DNA from: an uncultured Planctomycetaceae bacterium
Lineage (GTDB): Bacteria > Planctomycetota > Planctomycetia > Pirellulales > Pirellulaceae
Assembly (NCBI GenBank): GCA_903927685.1
Contig: CAIYOB010000623.1
Location: 1-10,660, forward strand
Length of the DNA stretch: 10,660 nt
Direction of reading: 5' to 3'
In this document: positions 1 to 7,109 of the stretch, piece by piece
How positions within the stretch are numbered: the stretch's first letter is position 1
How the letters are laid out: each line of letters starts with the position of its first letter
Made by a program: the position numbers and the translations under genes
Notes under the pieces: generated by a model
What the model saw: the letters and a program-made list of their open reading frames with translations, nothing else
Told to the model about the DNA's origin: nothing
The model's database searches: none

Positions 1-1
1 C

Positions 2-607
2 GGCGCGGCCATCCTGGTCGACGACGCGCACGGCTGGGGGACGATCGGCGAGCAGGGGCGCGGCACGCTGGAGTTCCTGGGCCTGTGGTCGCCGGCCGTC
101 AACGCCGAACGCGTGGCGGGCGAGGGTCCGCGGGTGCGACTGTATGTCGGCGGCACGCTCAGCAAGGCCTTGGGCGGCTTTGGCGGCATCGTTCCCGGCA
201 GCGCTGCGTTCCTCCGCCGCGTCCGCACAGCGAGCCATTACTACGACGGAGCCAGCGCCCCGCCCACGCCCGTCGCGGCCGCCTCGGCGTGTGCGCTGCA
301 GTTGCTGCAGCGCCAGCCCGAACTGCGCAGGCAACTGCGGGACAACGTGCGCGCGGTCCGCGACGGCTTGCGGCAACTGGGACTGGCGGTCGACGATTCG
401 CCCACCCCGATTGTGGCCGTGCAAGCCGGTTCGGCGGACGACATGCAGCGCTTGCACGCCGCGCTGCAGCAGCGGGGGCTTGTCGTCCCGTACATGGCTG
501 CCTACAGCGGCCTGGGAGCGGCCGGCGCTTTGCGGATCGCCGTGTTCGCCACGCACACGGCGGAGATGATCCAACGGTTATTGACAGTCTTGCGGGAATT
601 GCTGTGA
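2..607 (+). CDS. C-terminal part of a class I/II PLP-dependent enzyme (BioF/Kbl-like alpha-oxoamine synthase fold), cut by left edge
   Basis: The frame is open from the first base to TGA at 605-607, giving 201 visible residues, so the start lies outside the window. An internal GTG at 113 is not the real start because family motifs precede it. Seen: ILVDDAHGWGTIGEQGRG at residues 4-21, holding the Asp and His that contact PLP in this fold, then TLSKALGGFGG with the Schiff-base lysine at residue 55 (codon 164-166). The C-terminal small domain follows. Family knowledge: 8-amino-7-oxononanoate synthase, glycine C-acetyltransferase and serine palmitoyltransferase share these motifs and condense an amino acid with an acyl-CoA. 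The active-site region reads YDGASAPPTPVAAAS, where BioF/Kbl usually have a FSTALPPA-type motif, so substrate is uncertain and true BioF or Kbl should not be assumed. It is cytosolic and shares an operon with the DUF819 membrane gene 10 bp downstream. Confidence 0.88.
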   Translation, partial: GAAILVDDAHGWGTIGEQGRGTLEFLGLWSPAVNAERVAGEGPRVRLYVGGTLSKALGGFGGIVPGSAAFLRRVRTASHYYDGASAPPTPVAAASACALQLLQRQPELRRQLRDNVRAVRDGLRQLGLAVDDSPTPIVAVQAGSADDMQRLHAALQQRGLVVPYMAAYSGLGAAGALRIAVFATHTAEMIQRLLTVLRELL

Positions 608-617
608 AGGAACGACG

Positions 618-1802
618 ATGCAGAGCCTCATTCCGGCCGACGATACGTGGACCTTGTGGGCCGTCATTCTGGTCGGCGTGGCGATCAGTGTCTTCCTGGA
701 ACGGACGTACCGCTGGGCGGCCAAGCTCAGCGGTCCCGTGCTGGGACTGCTGATCGCCATGACGTTGTCCAACCTGCACGTCGTACCCACCCAATCGCCG
801 GCCTACGACATCGTCTGGGATTACCTGGTGCCGACGGCCCTGCCCCTGCTGCTGTTTCGCGCCAACCTGTTCCGGATCGCCCGCACGACGGGGAAGATGT
901 TCTTGGTCTTCCATATCAGCACGCTGGGCAGCCTGCTGGGCGCCTTCCTCGCAGCTTTTGCCCTGCGGCACTGGATCGACAGCCCGGCCCAGTTGGCTGG
1001 CATCATGGCGGCCAGCTACATCGGCGGGTCCGTCAATTTCTTTGCCGTCAAGGATTCGTTTCACGTCAGCGAAAACCTCACCGGCCCGCTGCTGGTCGCC
1101 GACAACTTCATCATGGCGGGGATGTTCATGGTGTTGCTGTTGATCGCCGGCAGCCACTGGTTCCGCCGCCGCTATCCGCATCCGCATTCCGGGGCAGACG
1201 CCGTTGATCCGGCCCGGGCCGCCGCGGAGCATTGGCGGCCGAAGGAGATCTCGCTGCTGGACATCGCGGCGGCGCTGGGGATCGCCTTTGCCATCGCCGC
1301 GGTGTCCCACAAGCTCTCCGCCTTGCTGAAAACGGCGGTGGGTAGCGAACTGCTTGCGTCGATGATCGCCAACCCGTATGTCGTCATCACCAGCCTGACC
1401 GTCGTCCTGGCGACGGTGTTCGCCCGCCAGTTCGAGCGGATCCGCGGCGCGGAGGAGTTGGGCAGTTACTTGTTGTACGTATTCCTGTTCGCCATCGGAC
1501 TGCCCGCCGACCTGGTCCAGGTGATCCGGAACGTCCCGTTGATGTTCGTCTTCTGCCTGATCATCGCGGTGACCAACCTGGCCGTGACGCTGGCGGCCGG
1601 CAAGCTGTGGCGGCTGAACCTGGAGGAACTGCTGCTGTGCGTCAACGCCACGCTAGGCGGCGCGCCGTCGGCGGCCGCGATGGCCGTCGCGTCCGGCTGG
1701 CCCCGGCTCGTCCTGCCCGCCGTCCTGGTTGCGATCTGGGGCTACGCGATCGGCACGTTCCTGGGATTGCTGGTCGGCGAGGCGCTGCTGCGGCTGCTGT
1801 AA
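618..1802 (+). CDS. DUF819 family integral membrane protein
   Basis: A 394-residue polytopic membrane protein, close to the usual DUF819/YjcL length. Seen: many hydrophobic segments (roughly 12-30, 38-57, 67-85, 93-116, 155-178, 211-234, 245-268, 281-298, 307-327, 338-357, 364-388) and the family's signature stretches: LSGPVLGLLIAMTLSNLHVVP around 37-57, YLVPTALPLLLFRANL near 69-84, ASYIGGSVNFFAV at 132-144, and NATLGGAPSAAAMAVASGW at 343-361, followed by a GYAIGT glycine-rich helix. The glycine-rich, symmetrically placed motifs suggest a transporter, but the family has no established substrate. A hydrophilic loop at about 180-210 (RRRYPHPHSG) is probably cytoplasmic. The ATG at 618 has AGGA eight bases upstream and lies 10 bp after the PLP-enzyme stop, so the two are likely cotranscribed. 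Inference: the transporter may move the substrate or product of that enzyme. Confidence 0.9.
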   Translation: MQSLIPADDTWTLWAVILVGVAISVFLERTYRWAAKLSGPVLGLLIAMTLSNLHVVPTQSPAYDIVWDYLVPTALPLLLFRANLFRIARTTGKMFLVFHISTLGSLLGAFLAAFALRHWIDSPAQLAGIMAASYIGGSVNFFAVKDSFHVSENLTGPLLVADNFIMAGMFMVLLLIAGSHWFRRRYPHPHSGADAVDPARAAAEHWRPKEISLLDIAAALGIAFAIAAVSHKLSALLKTAVGSELLASMIANPYVVITSLTVVLATVFARQFERIRGAEELGSYLLYVFLFAIGLPADLVQVIRNVPLMFVFCLIIAVTNLAVTLAAGKLWRLNLEELLLCVNATLGGAPSAAAMAVASGWPRLVLPAVLVAIWGYAIGTFLGLLVGEALLRLL

Positions 1803-1810
1803 GAGCACCC

Positions 1811-1822
1811 GCGTGCCCACGC
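1811..1822. terminator. Short hairpin between convergent genes
   Basis: GCGTG and CACGC are perfect inverted copies separated by CC, in the 33-bp gap where the DUF819 gene (plus) meets the SGNH hydrolase gene (minus). A realistic fold is a 4-bp stem with a 4-nt loop. There is no T-run on either side, so a role as a terminator rests on position only. Confidence 0.25.
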
Positions 1823-1835
1823 TTCCATGCGCCCG

Positions 1836-2975
1836 CTACCCCAGGATTTTCCGCAGCGTCTGTTCGTACGCGTCGGCGTAACGCACCATGCCCAGGTCGC
1901 TGGGATGCGAGCCGTCGGTGGCTGCTTCCCCATCCTCACCCAGCAGCCCATCCCCGGCCAGGTAGTGCAGACGGGCGACGCCCGCGGCCAGCAACCGTTC
2001 GTAGGCTGCGCGCAGCTCCGCCCGGGAGCCGTTGTGCCGGTCGCGCGACGAGCGGTGAAACGCGGCGTTCGTGTAGGTTCGGTCTTCGACCAGCAGAATG
2101 GGCGTTTCCGGATGAGCCTCGCGCAGCCGGCGCACCAGCGGCTCGGTCCGCTGGGCAACTTGCTCCGCGCCCATGTTCGGCAGACAGTCGATCGCGTACA
2201 CACAAGGATTCAACTCGGCGAGCAGCTCCACGACTTCCGCGTCCATCCGGCCGTTGCCGGAGAAGCCCAGGTTGATGACCGGCCGGTCGAACCGCCGGCC
2301 CAGGATCCCCGTGATCGACATGCCGGGCCGCGAAGCGCACGCGCCGTGCATGATCGACGTGCCATAGAAGACCAACGGCGGGTCGGCTCGCGGGGCGACC
2401 GGTTCAAAGACCGCGGCTGGCGCGACGCCGATTTCCAGCGACTCGACGCCGTTGTACAGCGGCAGGTAGACGGTATACAACCGCGGCTTGCCGTCCGGCA
2501 GCGGATCGATATTGCTCGCCAGTTCGATCGTCATCTGCTGGGCGGCAGGGCGCGCCACGTTCAGCCAGCGGTCGCGGCCCTGTTCGTCGCGCGCGTACAA
2601 GTCCAAGCCGCTGACTCCCGTGGCCGGCATGTGCGGCATCGCCAGGCTCGCGGATAACACCGAGTAGCGGGCGTGAATCGCGGCCGCGTCCGTCCGGAAA
2701 CGAACCAGCATCCCGGCCGAGTGCCGGCTGAGGCTCCAGACGGCGCCCGGGACCTTGCCCTCGGCGCGCGCGGGCAAGCGGTCGAAGTACCGGGCGGTGT
2801 CCGTCCAGCCTTTGCCTTCCACGCCCCAGGTTTGCACGTTGCGCCAGGCCAACTCCGGGTCGGCCTTCGCCGCCGCGGGCTCCGCGGCCCGGAGCCGGTT
2901 TCCCAGCGCGGCCACCGCGCCGGCGGCCGACAGCCCCAGGAACTGCCTTCGATTGACGGACGGTCGCTTAGACAT
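1836..2975 (-). CDS. Exported SGNH/GDSL hydrolase with GxDLY N-terminal domain, Tat signal
   Basis: A 379-residue secreted ester hydrolase. The start at 2975 is chosen because it gives a twin-arginine signal (SVNRRQFLGLSAAGAVAALG, residues 6-25) and has GAGGAG about 8 bases upstream. A longer frame opening at 3113 only overlaps thiD. Domains seen: a beta-rich N-terminal domain with the GLDLY motif at 123-127 (GxDLY family), then an SGNH hydrolase domain with block I FYGTSIMHG (nucleophile Ser207), block II GFSGNG (Gly240/Asn241), block III around DCLPN (Asn267), and block V DGSHPSD with Asp354 and His357 of the triad. All catalytic residues are present. Known relatives act as esterases on acetylated carbohydrates or similar esters; the substrate here cannot be read. 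Its ATG overlaps the thiD stop by 8 nt, suggesting coupled translation, although the two functions are unrelated. Confidence 0.92.
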   Translation of the reverse strand: MSKRPSVNRRQFLGLSAAGAVAALGNRLRAAEPAAAKADPELAWRNVQTWGVEGKGWTDTARYFDRLPARAEGKVPGAVWSLSRHSAGMLVRFRTDAAAIHARYSVLSASLAMPHMPATGVSGLDLYARDEQGRDRWLNVARPAAQQMTIELASNIDPLPDGKPRLYTVYLPLYNGVESLEIGVAPAAVFEPVAPRADPPLVFYGTSIMHGACASRPGMSITGILGRRFDRPVINLGFSGNGRMDAEVVELLAELNPCVYAIDCLPNMGAEQVAQRTEPLVRRLREAHPETPILLVEDRTYTNAAFHRSSRDRHNGSRAELRAAYERLLAAGVARLHYLAGDGLLGEDGEAATDGSHPSDLGMVRYADAYEQTLRKILG

Positions 2976-3807
2976 CGCAGGTCTCCTCAGGTAAGTCAGT
3001 CTTGGTGTCCACAAACAGATTCGTCGGCCCCAGTCCATGCCCCAGGCCGGGATTGGTGCGGATCGCCTCCGTGACAAACCGCTTGGCTCGCCGGACAGCG
3101 GTCGGCAGTTCATCGCCCAGCGCCAAACGGGCGGTGATCGCCGCCGAGTAGACGCAGCCGGTCCCGTGGGTGTGCGGAGTCACGATCCGCTGGCTGATCA
3201 AGCGATGAATGCCGCCTTGGCTCCAGAGAATGTCCATCGCCTGGCCCTCGAGATGGCCGCCCTTGACCAGCACGTGGGGCACGCCCAGCTGGGCGATCGC
3301 ACGGGCCGCGTCCTCCATGTCGGCCGGCGTCTCGACGGGGCGCCCGGACAGGGCCGCCGCCTCGGGCAGATTCGGCGTGACCAGATAGGCCCGCGGCAGC
3401 AACCGCTTCGCCAAGGCTTCGGCCGCCGAGGCTTCCATCAGTGCCGCTCCGTGCTTGCTGATCATCACCGGGTCCACGACCAGCGGAAACGGCAGCCCGG
3501 CGACCCGCTCGGCCAACGCTTCGACGACCCGAGCACTGCCCAACGCTCCGGTCTTGGCGGCGCCGATCGGCAGATCGGCCACCACGGCATCCAACTGGGC
3601 CAGGACAAACGCCGGGTCGAGGACCTGGACGTCCTTGACCGCCTGCGTGTTCTGGACGGTCAGCAAAGTGACCACGCTGGCCCCGTACACACCGTGTTGG
3701 TGAAACGTCTTCAAGTCCGCCTGCAGACCCGCACCGCCTGAGGGATCGGACCCGGCAATCGTCAACGCGACTGCCTGCCGTGCCGAATTGCTGCCTCCGC
3801 CATTCAT
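2968..3807 (-). CDS. thiD: Hydroxymethylpyrimidine/phosphomethylpyrimidine kinase
   Basis: A 279-residue ribokinase-fold enzyme. It phosphorylates hydroxymethylpyrimidine and then its monophosphate to give HMP-PP for thiamine synthesis in the cytosol. Seen: the N-terminal substrate-binding motif AGSDPSGGAGLQAD at 18-31, VQNTQAV at 51-57, VDPVM at 111-115, the phosphate-binding VKGGHLEG at 181-188, and the anion-hole motif THGTGC at 213-218, whose GTGC is characteristic of ThiD. The length is normal for the single-domain form, and no ThiE fusion is present. ATG at 3807 is the start. A GAGG lies about 9 bases upstream, and the second ATG four bases later is out of frame. The gene follows the hybrid kinase by 129 bp on the same strand and overlaps the SGNH hydrolase gene. 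No TPP riboswitch was recognised in the 129-bp leader. Confidence 0.95.
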   Translation of the reverse strand: MNGGGSNSARQAVALTIAGSDPSGGAGLQADLKTFHQHGVYGASVVTLLTVQNTQAVKDVQVLDPAFVLAQLDAVVADLPIGAAKTGALGSARVVEALAERVAGLPFPLVVDPVMISKHGAALMEASAAEALAKRLLPRAYLVTPNLPEAAALSGRPVETPADMEDAARAIAQLGVPHVLVKGGHLEGQAMDILWSQGGIHRLISQRIVTPHTHGTGCVYSAAITARLALGDELPTAVRRAKRFVTEAIRTNPGLGHGLGPTNLFVDTKTDLPEETCDV

Positions 3808-3851
3808 TCCGCTCGCCTCACAACCTGTCAGACACGAAGCTCCGGCCGTGG

Positions 3852-3857
3852 ATCATA
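3852..3857 (-). promoter_or_regulatory. Possible -10 element upstream of thiD
   Basis: TATGAT on the minus strand, 45 bases before the thiD start, matches the sigma-70 -10 consensus at five of six positions. The hexamer 17 bases further upstream (TCGTGC) is a poor -35, so this is a weak candidate. It is the only promoter-like site I see in the gap between the kinase gene and thiD. Confidence 0.25.
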
Positions 3858-3879
3858 ACAGGTTGCCGACCCCGGCACG

Positions 3880-3893
3880 ACACCCCCGGGTGT
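3880..3893. repeat. Inverted repeat between hybrid kinase gene and thiD
   Basis: ACACCC and GGGTGT flank CC, a perfect 6-bp inverted repeat in the 129-bp gap, 44 bases beyond the kinase stop. As RNA it would fold with a 5-bp stem and CCCG-type loop. No U-run follows on the minus strand. It could be a weak terminator of the kinase transcript or an operator for thiD. Confidence 0.3.
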
Positions 3894-3936
3894 TTGCCCG
3901 AGTGTAAGGAAATGTCGCCGGGGCGGACACCAGATG

Positions 3937-6516
3937 TCAGGTGCCGCTGTCCGTAACGGATGGCAGCAGATCCAGATAGCCGGTCAGGGCCGCCGTCAGC
4001 TGGGCCAAGGCTTCGTCCAGCGCCTGCCGGACGGCATCGGCCCCGGACCAGTCGCCTCCCCGTTGGCCGCGCTGTTCCAGGTCCAAGGCCCGCTCGGTGA
4101 CGGCCGTGGCATCAAAGCTGGCGGCCAGACCCTTGAGGCGGTGGGCAGCGGTCTGCAGCTTGCCGGCGTCGCGCGCCGCTAGCGCGTCCTGGATATCCAC
4201 CAGCAATGCCGGGGCATCCCGCAGGAAGAAGACGACTTGCTCGCGAAAGATCTCCACGTCACCTTCCAGGCGAGCCAGCGCGGCGCGGAAATCGAACGCC
4301 GGGCCCCCGTCCGCTCCACGCTGGTCGGAGACCTTGGCCGACCGCGCCTCGGCGCCCAGCGTTTCGACCAGCGTGAGCAGTTCCTGGGCGTTGATCGGCT
4401 TGGAGATGTAGCCGTCCATGCCCGCCGCCAGGCAGCGCTCGCGGTCGCCGCTCATGGCCGAGGCGGTCAAGGCGATGATCGGCAGGTGCGTCTGCGTGGT
4501 CTTCTCGCGGGCCCGGATCTGCCGCGTGGCTTGCAAGCCGTCCACCTCCGGCATCTGGGCGTCCATCACGACGATGTCCAGCGGCTCACGTTCCGCCACG
4601 GTCAGCGCCTCGCGGCCGTCCCCGGCCTGCAGGACGACGTGCCCGCGCTTCTCCAGGATCCGGGCGGCCAGCAGGCGGTTGGCCGGATTGTCGTCCGCGA
4701 CGAGGACTCGCAATCGATTCTTGGCCCGCAGCGGCGGACGCCGGCCCCGCCGCTTGTCCTCGTCCACCGCCGGACGCTCGGGGATCTGCAAAGGCAGGCA
4801 GAAATGAAACACGCTGCCCGCGCCGACCTGGCTCTCGACCCACAACCGGCCGTCCAGCAACGCGACCAGTTGGGCCGAAATCGTCAGCCCCAGTCCGGTG
4901 CCGCCGTACCGGCGGCTGGTCGAACTGTCGGCCTGCGAAAACGCCTCGAAGATGCTCGTCAGCTTGTGCTCGGGAATGCCGATCCCGGTATCGCGGACCG
5001 CAAAGTGCACGCGGACCTCCCCGCCCGCGCGAGCTTCGAGGTCGGCCGTGACGGATACCTGTCCGCGCTCCGTGAACTTGATCGCGTTGTCGATCAGATT
5101 GAACAGGATCTGCCGCAGGCGGACCGGATCGCCGACCAGGATCGGCGGCAACTCGGCCGAGACCCGGCCGGCCGTGTTCAAGTTCTTCTGCCGGGCGGTC
5201 GGCTCCCACAGCTTCAAGACCTCCTGGAGCAGTTCCGGCAAGGAAAACGGCACGCTCTCGATGTGCAACTTGCCGGCCTCGATCTTGGACAAGTCCAGGA
5301 CGTCGTTCAGCAGCCGCAGCAGGGATTCGGCTGAATTCTTGACAGCGGCCAGGTACTGCCGTTGTTCCGGCGTCAGCCGCGTGCCCAAGGTCAGCTCCGT
5401 CATGCCGATGATCACGTTCATCGGCGTGCGGATCTCGTGACTGACGTTCGCCAGGAACTCGCCCTTGGCCCGGCTGGCCGCTTCGGCCGCCTCCTTGGCC
5501 TGTTCCAAGGCGCGCTGGGCCTCGCGGCGTCGGGTGACATCGTTGGCGATGCCGACCCAGCGGGTGATATCGCCTTCCTCGCTGAACACCGGCGTGACGC
5601 CGATCGACAACCAGTACGTTTGGCCGTCCGCCCGCGTCTGCTCGATCTCCTGGCTCAGGCCATGACCGGCTTCCAGGAACCGCTGGAACTGCCGCCGCGC
5701 GTCGGCCTCGGCGTCCTCGTCAAACAGCAGCGCCGCGAGCGACTGGCCGCGGATCGCCGCCGGCCGAAACCCCGTCATCCGCGAAAAGCTGTCGTTGATC
5801 CACTCGACGTAGCCTTGAGCATCCAGGATAACCACGCCGTTGTCGGTCTTGCTGGCGACCAAGGCCAGCAGCTCGAGGGTCTCGTTCAGCGCCCGCAACT
5901 CGTTCAGTTCGCGCTCCAGGTCCGCGTCGCGGCGCTGCGTGGCGAGCAGGCTTTCGGTCAGCGAACGAATCCGCCGCTGGCCCGTCTCGAGCGCGTATTG
6001 CGCCGAACCGGTCTCCAAGGCGGCCCGCCATTCGGGCAGCTCGCTTTCGACCAGCGGCGCCGCCCCGGCGGGCAACGCCTGCTCTAACCGCACCTCGATC
6101 CGGGCCGGCCAGTCGCCCCGGTATTCCGCGCGACTGACCAGCGATTCGACTTCGCGCCGCCAATCGGTATCCAGTCCCGGCAGCGGCTTCTGAACCAACT
6201 CGCTGCGAGCCGCGCGATCCGGAGTCGCCTCGGGAATGCCGATCACCGCCGTGACCGCGCTGCCTCCTTCGCGCGTCGTTACGCCGAACGCGATCCGGCC
6301 GCCACCATGAATCGCATGCTCGACCACTTTTCGGACGGCCTTGCCAAACATCGCCCGGTGACGTTCCGACAGGCCGGACAAGACACCCAACAGCCGCGCA
6401 CGCTGGACCGCCGCCCGAACGTCGCGCTCCGACTGCAACGTGAATGCTGCGATCTCAAAGTTCATCGCTCTCGTCGACCCGGTGTCCTCACTGGTCGCCG
6501 TCCCAGGGATATCCAT
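3937..6516 (-). CDS. Soluble hybrid histidine kinase: degenerate RsbT-like domain, PAS, HisKA, HATPase, REC, HPt
   Basis: An 859-residue phosphorelay sensor with no signal peptide or membrane segment. Order seen: residues 18-100 resemble an RsbT/anti-sigma-type ATPase domain (FTLQSERDVRAAVQRAR ... GGGRIAF); a coiled coil at about 165-215; PAS at about 217-332 (NGVVILDAQGYVEWIND, then a PAC segment ending WVGIANDVTRR); HisKA with SHEIRTP and phospho-His360; HATPase with N-box NLIDNAIKF (473-481), G1 DTGIGIP (509-515) and G2 GGTGLGL (538-544); REC at 601-720 with acidic pair Asp608/609, phospho-Asp652, Thr684 and Lys706; a C-terminal HPt with AHRLKG and His792. The His-Asp-His relay is complete in one chain, and its final phosphate must go to a regulator outside this window. 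The N-terminal ATPase-like domain lacks the usual SExxRN motif. Two starts are possible: 6516, or 6465, where the conserved domain begins. Neither has a convincing Shine-Dalgarno. Confidence 0.93.
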   Translation of the reverse strand: MDIPGTATSEDTGSTRAMNFEIAAFTLQSERDVRAAVQRARLLGVLSGLSERHRAMFGKAVRKVVEHAIHGGGRIAFGVTTREGGSAVTAVIGIPEATPDRAARSELVQKPLPGLDTDWRREVESLVSRAEYRGDWPARIEVRLEQALPAGAAPLVESELPEWRAALETGSAQYALETGQRRIRSLTESLLATQRRDADLERELNELRALNETLELLALVASKTDNGVVILDAQGYVEWINDSFSRMTGFRPAAIRGQSLAALLFDEDAEADARRQFQRFLEAGHGLSQEIEQTRADGQTYWLSIGVTPVFSEEGDITRWVGIANDVTRRREAQRALEQAKEAAEAASRAKGEFLANVSHEIRTPMNVIIGMTELTLGTRLTPEQRQYLAAVKNSAESLLRLLNDVLDLSKIEAGKLHIESVPFSLPELLQEVLKLWEPTARQKNLNTAGRVSAELPPILVGDPVRLRQILFNLIDNAIKFTERGQVSVTADLEARAGGEVRVHFAVRDTGIGIPEHKLTSIFEAFSQADSSTSRRYGGTGLGLTISAQLVALLDGRLWVESQVGAGSVFHFCLPLQIPERPAVDEDKRRGRRPPLRAKNRLRVLVADDNPANRLLAARILEKRGHVVLQAGDGREALTVAEREPLDIVVMDAQMPEVDGLQATRQIRAREKTTQTHLPIIALTASAMSGDRERCLAAGMDGYISKPINAQELLTLVETLGAEARSAKVSDQRGADGGPAFDFRAALARLEGDVEIFREQVVFFLRDAPALLVDIQDALAARDAGKLQTAAHRLKGLAASFDATAVTERALDLEQRGQRGGDWSGADAVRQALDEALAQLTAALTGYLDLLPSVTDSGT

Positions 6517-6797
6517 CCGTTTCCGACTTACCTCTTTCCGATAAACAGGTCATTTAGTAGGCATGAATATACACATCTTCGCTATGGTTTGATCGAGGGA
6601 ATATGTGCGTCGAATATGAAAGGCCGGTTATAAATGGGGGGTTATAAATGGGAGCAAGCAGCATAACCGGCTGCCTGCCGCACTCGATTTCGGGTTCACC
6701 CCGAATTCTGTGCTCCGCCGACATTGACTTCAGCCTGCCTGCCCGCTATCACTTCTTAGGCACCCCAAAATTCCCGCCTTGCGTAATCTTCCAGAGC
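6517..6797. promoter_or_regulatory. Divergent intergenic region upstream of the hybrid kinase
   Basis: This 281-bp region separates the minus-strand kinase from the plus-strand 77-aa gene and is clearly richer in A+T (especially 6540-6650) than its surroundings, as expected for promoters. It holds the nested direct and inverted repeats listed separately. I see TATATT on the minus strand and two TATAAA on the plus strand, but none is paired with a good -35. A frame open from ATG 6648 into the next gene has no ribosome-binding site or protein-like composition in its first 50 codons. Confidence 0.4.
6623..6671. repeat. 13-bp tandem direct repeat nested inside a 9-bp inverted repeat
   Basis: GGTTATAAATGGG occurs at 6626-6638 and again at 6640-6652, one base apart (14-bp period). 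The first copy starts within GCCGGTTAT (6623-6631), whose exact reverse complement ATAACCGGC lies at 6663-6671. The element sits in the AT-rich divergent region about 110 bp upstream of the kinase start and 130 bp upstream of the 77-aa gene. The spacing of the tandem copies is not a full helical turn multiple, and no T-run follows the inverted repeat, so operator is more likely than terminator. The function is inferred only. Confidence 0.55.
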
Positions 6798-7031
6798 ATG
6801 ACCGACCAAGATCAAGATGGCCTGATTATCCTGCTCCTACAAGAGGGCAGTCTGCGTCACGCGATCGAATTGTATCACGAGGAAGCGGGCGTCAGTTGGG
6901 AGGAGGCGACAGAAGCGGTCGCCGACTTGGCCCGCCGTCACGGCATTCCGCTGCGGCGACGGCGCGTGGTCCCGTGGCTGGTCGCCGGTTTGGCCGCCCT
7001 CGTGGGCTCGGCCCTGGTGTTTCAGGCGTGA
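6798..7031 (+). CDS. 77-aa tail-anchored protein with bL12 C-terminal-like motif
   Basis: A small protein with a charged N-terminal half and one C-terminal membrane helix (about residues 57-76), preceded by four arginines at 53-56. This places the N-terminus in the cytoplasm. Residues 21-45 (HAIELYHEEAGVSWEEATEA and onward) match the helix-turn-helix pattern of the ribosomal protein bL12 C-terminal domain, where 'IKxVRExTGLGLxEAKxxVE' is typical. The lysines are replaced here, so it is a diverged version. Start ATG 6798 is preferred over the upstream in-frame ATG 6648, because the extra 50 residues look non-coding. The ribosome-binding site (CAGAG) is weak. Small proteins pairing this motif with a membrane anchor are known to me from planctomycetes as hypotheticals; the function is unknown. 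Confidence 0.7.
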   Translation: MTDQDQDGLIILLLQEGSLRHAIELYHEEAGVSWEEATEAVADLARRHGIPLRRRRVVPWLVAGLAALVGSALVFQA

Positions 7032-7044
7032 GTCTCGGTCGGGT

Positions 7045-7061
7045 TTGGCGTCGCCAACGCC
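7045..7061. terminator. Overlapping inverted repeats between convergent small genes
   Basis: TTGGCG-T-CGCCAA (7045-7057) is a perfect 13-base palindrome, and GGCGT...ACGCC (7047-7061) forms an alternative 5-bp stem with a 5-nt loop. Both lie 14 bases after the stop of the 77-aa gene, in the 78-bp tail-to-tail gap. No T-run follows, so a terminator role is inferred from position. Confidence 0.35.
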
Positions 7062-7109
7062 ACAAGCGTCGTGGTCTGCGGCCCAAGCACGCGGAAAGTG
7101 GATGCCTTG

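Noticed and set aside
159..1310. Long minus-strand open frame of 383 codons opposite the PLP-enzyme and DUF819 genes
   Set aside because: It is a GC-rich shadow frame. The plus-strand frames here carry clear family motifs, while this one is low-complexity Arg/Gln/Pro-rich with no motif.
2976..3113. N-terminal extension of the SGNH hydrolase to an ATG at 3113
   Set aside because: The extra 46 residues overlap thiD and would bury the twin-arginine signal. A good ribosome-binding site precedes the internal ATG at 2975.
3808..3936. TPP riboswitch upstream of thiD
   Set aside because: The 129-bp gap shows no recognisable TPP-aptamer sequence such as the conserved CUGAGA and GAACCUGAU-type elements.
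4237..5334. Plus-strand open frame of 365 codons inside the hybrid kinase gene
   Set aside because: It is antisense to the HATPase, REC and HPt coding region, whose motifs are unambiguous on the minus strand.
6648..6797. 50-residue extension of the 77-aa tail-anchored protein to ATG 6648
   Set aside because: There is no ribosome-binding site, the start falls within the direct repeat, and the composition does not resemble a protein domain or signal peptide.
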